Source of the DNA: Chlorocebus sabaeus
Taxonomy: Eukaryota > Chordata > Mammalia > Primates > Cercopithecidae
DNA length: 64,000 nt
Assembly: GCF_047675955.1 (NCBI RefSeq)
Contig: NC_132916.1
Coordinates: forward strand, 69,185,481-69,249,480
Direction: 5' to 3'
The notes below the pieces were generated by a model, which was not told the origin of the DNA, did not search any database, and saw only the letters and a program-made list of their open reading frames with translations. Shown one piece after another: positions 58,590-64,000 of the stretch (its first letter is position 1; every line of letters begins with the position of its first letter). The position numbers were made by a program, and so were the translations under genes.

Positions 58590-59440
58590 ATCTTTTATGT
58601 CTGACTTCTTTGACTTAGCAGAATGCATGTGAGATTCCATGCATATTGTTGCATGTATCAGTAGTTTGCTTATTTTTACTGTGGAATAGTATTGCATTGT
58701 ATCCCTGTACCAAACTTTGTCTATCTGTATATAATACCAGTTGGTATTTGGGTTGTTTTCCGTTTTGGGCCATTACCAATAACGCTGCTATATTTACTGG
58801 CATACAGATTTTATATAGACATATGGTGGGTTTTTTGTTTGTTTGTTTGTTTGTCTGTGAGACAGTCTCACTCTGTCGCCCAGACTGGAGTGCAGTGGCA
58901 AAATCTTGGCTCACTGCAATCTCTGCCTCCTGAGTTCAAGCAATTCTTATTGCCTCAGCCTCCCAAGTAGCTGGGATTACAGGCATGCCCCACCACACCC
59001 ACATAATTTTTGTATTTTTAGTGGAGAAGAGATTTCACTATGTTGTCCAGGCTGGTCTTGAACTCCTGACCTCAAGTAATCTGCCTGCCTTGGCCTCCCA
59101 AAGTGCTGGGACTACAGGCATGAGCCACTGTGCCCCACCTAGACATGTGTTTTTGTTTCTTTGGATAAATACCTAGGGGTAAGATTGCTGAGTTGTATCA
59201 CTAATGTGTGGTTAATTTTATAACAAACTGCCAGCTGTTTTTCAAAATGGCTGTACTTTTACCTGCGATGTATTAGAGTTGCAGTTACTCCACATTCCTG
59301 CCAATCCTTGGTATAGTCATTTTCTTAAAGCCGTTTTAATGTGAAACAATGTCTCATTGTGATTTGAATTTACATTTCTCTAATGATTAATGTGCTGAGC
59401 ATATTTTCATTTGCTTATTTGTCATCAAAACATCTTGTAT
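58590..59440 (-). mobile_element. Old L1M 3' fragment (antisense), split by an Alu
   Basis: ttactgtggaatagtattgc, accaataacgctgctatatt, then after the Alu ggataaatacctaggggtaa and gtctcattgtgatttgaatt. Reversed L1 ORF2 end. Confidence 0.8.
58833..59141 (-). mobile_element. Alu (antisense) with (GTTT)n head
   Basis: tttgtttgtttgtttgtctg, agacagtctcactctgtcgc to gccactgtgccccacct. Confidence 0.94.
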
Positions 59441-59647
59441 GGTCATGTATAGGTTTAAGTCTTTTGTCCATTTTTTAAAATGATATGTTAAAAAAGATAC
59501 TGCATCATTATAAAATTAAAAAAATGCCAAAAAGTACAAATAGGAAAGAAAACCAACTTAAATCCCAGCACCCAAAAATAATTGTTTGAATATTAAGTTA
59601 ATATTCCAGACATTTCTCCCTCTATGTATATATACAGATAGAAGGAC

Positions 59648-59676
59648 AGATGGATGGATGGATGAGTAGATGGACA
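59648..59676 (+). repeat. (GATG)n-like short repeat
   Basis: agatggatggatggatgagt, a short tetranucleotide tract. Confidence 0.8.
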
Positions 59677-59745
59677 GAGAGAAAAAAATACATGTAAATA
59701 AAGTCCATTAGATATGCTGATTTTTACTGTGATACAATTTGTATA

Positions 59746-60051
59746 CAGTAGTTCCCTCTTATCTGTGGTTTTGCTTGCTGTGGTTTCAGTTACCTGTGGT
59801 GTATACAAAAACAAATCTTGAGAAAGAGGGAGATCACATTGGCAGAAGTTTTACACAGTGTATTGTTATGATTGTTCTATTTTATTATTAGCTATTATCA
59901 TCAGTGTCTTACTGTGCCTAATTTATAATGCAAAAATAGGTATGATGTATGGGAAAAAACATGGTCTATATAAGGTTTGGTACTATGTGTGATTTCAGAC
60001 GTTCACTGGGGATCTTGAAATGTATCCCCTACAGGTAAGGGGGCACTGCTG
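59746..60051 (+). mobile_element. Tigger-type (TcMar) non-autonomous transposon
   Basis: Ends cagtagttccctcttatctg and, at the right, cctacaggtaagggggcact gctg: approximate inverted ends. Flanked by TA at 59744-59745 and 60052-60053, the mariner-type target. ttcactggggatcttgaaat is the Tigger1 subterminal sequence. No transposase frame remains. Confidence 0.85.
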
Positions 60052-60099
60052 TATCACATACTTCATCAGTGATTTTTAGTATATTCACCATGTTGGGCA

Positions 60100-60545
60100 A
60101 CAACCACTACTCTTAATTTCAGAAAATTTATCATCCTCCAAAGAAACTCCATACCATTAGTAGTCAGCCTCCATTGTCCTCCACTGTGCCATCCTAGCAA
60201 CACCTAATTTACTTTCTCTCTATGAATTTACCTATTTTGGAAATTTCATGTAAATGGAATTTCGCCATATGTGGCCCTTTGTGTCTGGCTTCTTTCACTT
60301 AACATAGCATTTTGAAGGTTCATCCATATGGTAGCATGTGTCAGTACTTCATTCCTTTTTATGGGTGAATAATATTCTATGTATAGATATAATGTATTTT
60401 TGTTTATTAATTTCTCTCTGAATTTAGGTTAATTCTACTAGTTGGCCATTATAGATAATGCTGCTATAGACATTTTTGTACAAGTTTTTCTGTGGAAATA
60501 TGTTCCAGTTCTCTTGGAATTAAATACCTAGGAGTGAAATGATTA
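60100..60545 (-). mobile_element. L1M 3' end fragment (antisense)
   Basis: tcatgtaaatggaatttcgc, tggcttctttcacttaacat, gaaggttcatccatatggta and ggaattaaatacctaggagt. Confidence 0.8.
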
Positions 60546-60861
60546 ATACTAATTTAAAAAATTGAGTTGTTTTCTTATTATAGAGCTCTGAAGAATATAA
60601 AGTTTTAAATGTTGAATATACAGGTGTGTGTATCTCTTAGCTCATATAACTCCAAGATAGCTCTGTGTTCTAATTTTGAGGTAGATTTAATGAAGGATTT
60701 ATAGAAGCTCATTTGTCCAATGCATTCTAAATATTACTAAATAAGAAACCAACTTGTATTGATATGAATTGTTTAAAATATATAAAGTCAGCTGTTTCAA
60801 TTATTTTTATCTTATCTTAAATATTTCTTCAGATTTCATTTCTTCCTAGAATTCATTTAGC

Positions 60862-61013
60862 CACTGACTGTATGAATATTTGTTGATATTGTCTTTATGT
60901 AAGTCAACACAAAAGGCAATTGCATTGACAGTCACTGACTGTATGAATATTTAATACTTAAAGGAGTGGTAGGATTCAGTGACTGGATGAATACAGTTGC
61001 CTTTTGTATTGAC
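60862..61013 (+). repeat. Local direct and inverted repeat cluster
   Basis: A 20-base direct repeat (cactgactgtatgaatattt at 60862-60881 and 60933-60952) and an 18/20 inverted pair (60903-60922 with 60994-61013), plus a 19-base exact copy (60958-60976) of 58275-58293. No known element explains it. Confidence 0.9.
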
Positions 61014-61321
61014 CTACAACATATGGGGGAATAATTTAACTTAAAATTATGAGCTGTAAAATGTAGTTATAATTATTTTATGATATGGATGTGATTTTAA
61101 TATATTTATGGCTCTCCCCCTTTCACTCTTCTCAGAATTCACATGACCCCTCCACTAAGGATTATTCAAGACATACATACAAATAAATCTCCCAAATACC
61201 TATGGTGGCTTGAATAAAAGGTCCTTTGGGGGCTGCTTGTTAGTTTTTTATTTAGGGATGTGTGATATGGGATGTCACTACTGTAAGTAATGGAGCCGTG
61301 CTGTCATATCGTTACTTTCAG

Positions 61322-61511
61322 TATTGCTGACAGACAGAATGCCTTAGAGGCTGAGTGGAGGACGGTGCAGGCCTCTCGCGGAGATCTGGAAAACTTCCTA
61401 AAGTGGATCCAAGAAGCAGAGACCACAGTGAATGTGCTTGCAGATGCCTCTCATCGAGAGAATGCTCTTCAGGATAGTATCTTGGCCAGGGAACTCAAAC
61501 AGCAGATGCAG
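61322..61511 (+). CDS. UTRN: Utrophin exon N (spectrin repeat, r683-746)
   Basis: 190 bases, phase 2 to 0. The first T completes Ser; then IADRQNALEAEWRTVQASRG, NFLKWIQEAETTVNVL and the end LARELKQQMQ before GTAAGT. The two Trp residues (AEWRT and KWIQEAE) open a new spectrin repeat, which continues beyond the window. The length equals dystrophin exon 55 (190, from memory), and FLxWxxEAETTxNVL is shared with dystrophin. Acceptor tcgttactttcag, donor a full consensus CAG/GTAAGT. Confidence 0.97.
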
Positions 61512-62134
61512 GTAAGTGCATGGGAAACCACACCAGTACTTGTGTCTGTCCTGTGCACTTTTGATCCCTCTGCATGCAAATGTATTACCCTGAAAAGGTG
61601 AGGTTGTCACTTTATTCTCTGACGAAATCTGTGCTCTCCTGTGAATAATTGGTTTCTGGAAATAAGCTCTATCAGATCTTTTTACTTAATATTAGAGGGA
61701 AAAAACCCACCTTGTTTTATGGAAGTAATAAGTGTTTATTTAGAGTTAGAGGCTCACAGCTATTCTGCTTTTTGTCATTTTAAGCCCTATTACAGTTAGC
61801 TTTATTGAATCCTAAATTATAAGGGCATTTTCCCTTAATGTGAAGTTTTTTTCTCCATTTATTGTACATACTTAATATAAAAGCTGCAAAAGCTCTATGG
61901 CTTAGTTTATAACTAAGAATATTAGGCATGATGGTATTACTTTTATGTCATTAGCTTGATAACTGTGATTGTATGTGTAGTCTGACGTTCAAATATTTCT
62001 TCTACACAAAACGTGCTAATATAAAACTTTTCATTTACTAACATTAGCAGGAATCTTACGAAATACGTCTGAATCTTTTTCTGCCCTCAAGTAGTTCTGC
62101 TTCAGTGCTCTTGAACTTCCAGTTCAAAATCTGA

Positions 62135-62466
62135 TACAGGCAGAGTGCGGTGCCTCACTCCTGTAATCCCAGCACTTTGGGAGGCCAAGGTGGATAGGTC
62201 ACCTGAGGTCAGGAGTTCGAGACCAGCTTGGCCAACGTGGCGAAACCCCGTCTCTACTAAAAATACAAAAATTAGCCAGGTGTGGTGGCTTGCACCTGTA
62301 GTCCCAGCTACTTGGGAGGCTAAGGCATGCGAATTACTTGAGGTAATACTTGAGGCGAATACTTGAGGAGGTGGAGGTTGCAGTGAGCCAAGATTGCGCC
62401 ACTGCACTTCAACCTGGGTGGCAGAACGAGACTCTGTCCACTCCCCAAAAAAACAAAACAAAAACC
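62135..62466 (+). mobile_element. Alu with a small tandem duplication
   Basis: caggcagagtgcggtgcctc start, both arms, tail aaaaaaacaaaacaaaaacc. The right arm has cttgagg repeated three times at short spacing (62338-62369). Confidence 0.93.
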
Positions 62467-62596
62467 TGTTTCAATGGGGATGTCTCCTTGTCAACCATAG
62501 TATTACATCTGATTACTTTATACCATGCCATTCTCACATCAGTTTGACAATGATTATTTCTGACATACTTGTGAACACGTGTTCCATTGTCTTTTG

Positions 62597-62884
62597 TCTT
62601 TTGTTGTTGTTGTTGTTGTTTCGCCCAGGCTGGAGTGTAGTGGTGCGATCTTAGCTTGCTACCACCTCTGCCTCCTGGGCTCAAGCGATTCTCATCCCTC
62701 AGCCACCTGAGTAGCTGGGATTACAGATGTGCTCCACCATGCCCGGCTAGGTTTTGTATTTTTAGTAGAGATGGAGTTTCACCACATTGGCCTCGCTGGT
62801 CTCAAACTCCTGACTTTAAGTGATCCACCTGCCTTGGTCTCCCAAAGTGCTGGGATTACAGGCCTGAGCTACCGCGCACGACCT
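62597..62884 (-). mobile_element. Alu (antisense), head replaced by (GTT)n
   Basis: ttgttgttgttgttgttgtt then tcgcccaggctggagtgtag to gagctaccgcgcacgacc. The usual gagacagagtctcgctctg block is missing, so the tail side is shortened. Confidence 0.92.
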
Positions 62885-64000
62885 CCATTGTCTGTTGATG
62901 CATGTCTCCTCTTATCCCAGTTGATCACATGGTTCTTCAAGGGCAGAGATTATATTATGCATATTGTTGCCTACACAGTGCCCTGTGTGCAAATCCTAAG
63001 TAAATATTGACTGCTGTCTTTGTACCTTGACTCACCGTTATGAAACTCAGCATTGATACCTTTTTAAAATCCGTTCTTAGGAACTCTTTTCTCTTAAAAC
63101 ATCAAAAAGACTGTTTTGTAGAATGTCAACAAATGTGTGGATCTGGATGAAGGATACAGAGTCTTTCTTTGAACTACTCTGATTCTTACAATTTTTATTT
63201 AAGTTTGAAATTATTTTCACTGAAAAGTTACACAATGTGAAAAACAGATCTTTTTGGAATGAGCTTATTTATAAATTGTCCCTGTGCATGAAAACTCATG
63301 ATGTTTTGCTATTGAGTTCTTAAGATTCATTTGATGAAAATTTCTGTTTAAATGCATTGCTGCTTGTTTCTTATGCCTTGCACAATACATTTGTGACTTG
63401 GTAATGAGTGTGACCAGGCAAGTATCAAAATTAAATCTGTTCCTTTGTCTCACTAGTGACACTATAAATGTTAATTGATAAAATATTCAGTCATCATCTG
63501 TATTTTAGGAGGTCATAGAGGACTCTTAAGTGTGGGTAGATGCTAGATTTTTTTTTTTTTTATGATTTAAACAAGAAAAAGCCTGACCTATAAATGTGCA
63601 CAGTTAATTGATGCAATGGTTTTAATTTCAATAGCTATCTAGGCTTGAGTAGATAACAGTTTATACACAATGAGTAAAGGAGGCTTTAAATGAACCCTGG
63701 TAATGACCATCAGCGAAACACAGGCCTGTTCTAGAGTTTAATGTCTTCTGACATGTTTTGTCTTAGGATATATTCTTACCATGGCTAAGACTCTTCTCAA
63801 TAGTTAATGAATATTCAAACAGTGGAAGACAAATGTAAATAGAAATGTTTAAAATCTTTCAAAATAAAAATAACTAAGCACAGGATTACTTATGGCAAAC
63901 AGCATCAAGAAAGAAAGGTTGCTGATAAAAATATTAAAATACATTATAATGCTTTATAAAATGTATTATAATATGTTATTACTTTAGTGTTGCTAAAAAT

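Larger units (their letters stand above)
41681..61321 (+). other. UTRN: Intron M-N (19.6 kb)
   Basis: The largest intron here. 41690-45960: hAT-like and MIR pieces, CA/TG-rich sequence near 45120-45240. 45968-46864: L1 with target duplication. 47860-50150: L2 with an MST LTR inside. 50700-50985, 52350-52676, 54134-54420, 57549-57990, 58833-59141: Alus. 54424-54740: MLT1 LTR. 56868-57537, 58590-59440, 60100-60545: L1 pieces. 59746-60051: Tigger. Unassigned: 41690-43540, 44140-45110, 46870-47850, 51190-52335, 53240-53900, 54745-56860. No exon-like coding stretch was recognised. Confidence 0.85.
1..64000 (+). other. UTRN: UTRN gene, internal part (14 coding exons, both ends outside window)
   Basis: The spliced product of 14 exons is an unbroken 746-codon stretch of the utrophin rod domain. 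Utrophin is a large cytoskeletal linker under the plasma membrane. It joins F-actin to the dystroglycan complex, at neuromuscular junctions in adult muscle and more widely in fetal and non-muscle tissue. Dystrophin was considered and rejected because the residues match utrophin (for example [13 protein letters not shown] and SLPERDKISESLR) and because one 76-base exon stands where dystrophin has three. All 14 exons have AG acceptors and GT donors and consistent phases, so this is the intact gene and not a processed copy. Promoters, first exons, the C-terminal domains and the 3' UTR lie outside. Confidence 0.96.
61512..64000 (+). other. UTRN: Start of the intron after exon N
   Basis: Two Alus of opposite orientation (62135-62466 plus, 62597-62884 minus). 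61512-62130 and 62890-64000 are AT-rich with nothing recognised. In dystrophin the matching intron (55) holds the first exon of Dp116; no CpG-rich promoter is seen in this part. Confidence 0.85.

Noticed and set aside
59646..59680. Possible minisatellite
   Set aside because: Only about four GATG-type units; too short to be more than a simple repeat.

Overview
The window is mammalian genomic DNA: an internal, plus-strand slice of the utrophin gene (UTRN, the autosomal paralogue of dystrophin) from a primate. Fourteen coding exons were placed by matching the translation to utrophin rod-domain sequence and by finding AG/GT splice borders that keep one reading frame. Joined, they give 2238 bases, or 746 codons with no stop (called r1-r746 here). 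All reading-frame phases agree from exon to exon. Neither end of the gene is present: the window opens in one intron and closes in another. Dense Alu copies and primate L1 show a simian primate. A young Alu at 52350-52676 carries changes I know from the AluYR subfamilies of Old World monkeys, so a macaque- or baboon-like species is the best guess.

Layout: exons A-B (187-912), a 5.0 kb intron, exons C-D (5915-7128), a 7.9 kb intron largely filled by an antisense L1 with two Alus in it, exon E (15032-15182), exon F (17093-17268), exon G (21553-21688), exon H (23285-23434), the tiny exon I (26817-26892), exon J (32726-32940), exon K (35019-35136), exon L (39091-39296), exon M (41526-41680), a 19.6 kb repeat-rich intron, exon N (61322-61511), then the start of the next intron. 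The exon letters are local. By order, length and phase they correspond to dystrophin exons 40-47 (A-H), 48-50 collapsed into one (I), and 51-55 (J-N).

The protein segment is a stack of three-helix spectrin-like repeats with a non-helical hinge at exons I-J. In muscle and other tissues it acts as a flexible spacer between the N-terminal actin-binding domain and the C-terminal dystroglycan/syntrophin-binding region. The catalytic or adaptor parts of utrophin are not here.

Everything else is intron: about two dozen Alus, antisense L1 pieces of several ages, old L2 and MIR, MaLR-type LTRs (THE1/MST and MLT1), a small Tigger transposon and simple repeats. No RNA gene, CRISPR array, bacterial feature or second protein gene could be supported. 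No new biological system was found. The observations of most interest are structural: a hairpin in one intron, locally templated rearrangement scars, an LTR with an inverted middle, Alus of opposite orientation bracketing exons, and the one-exon replacement of a dystrophin spectrin repeat.
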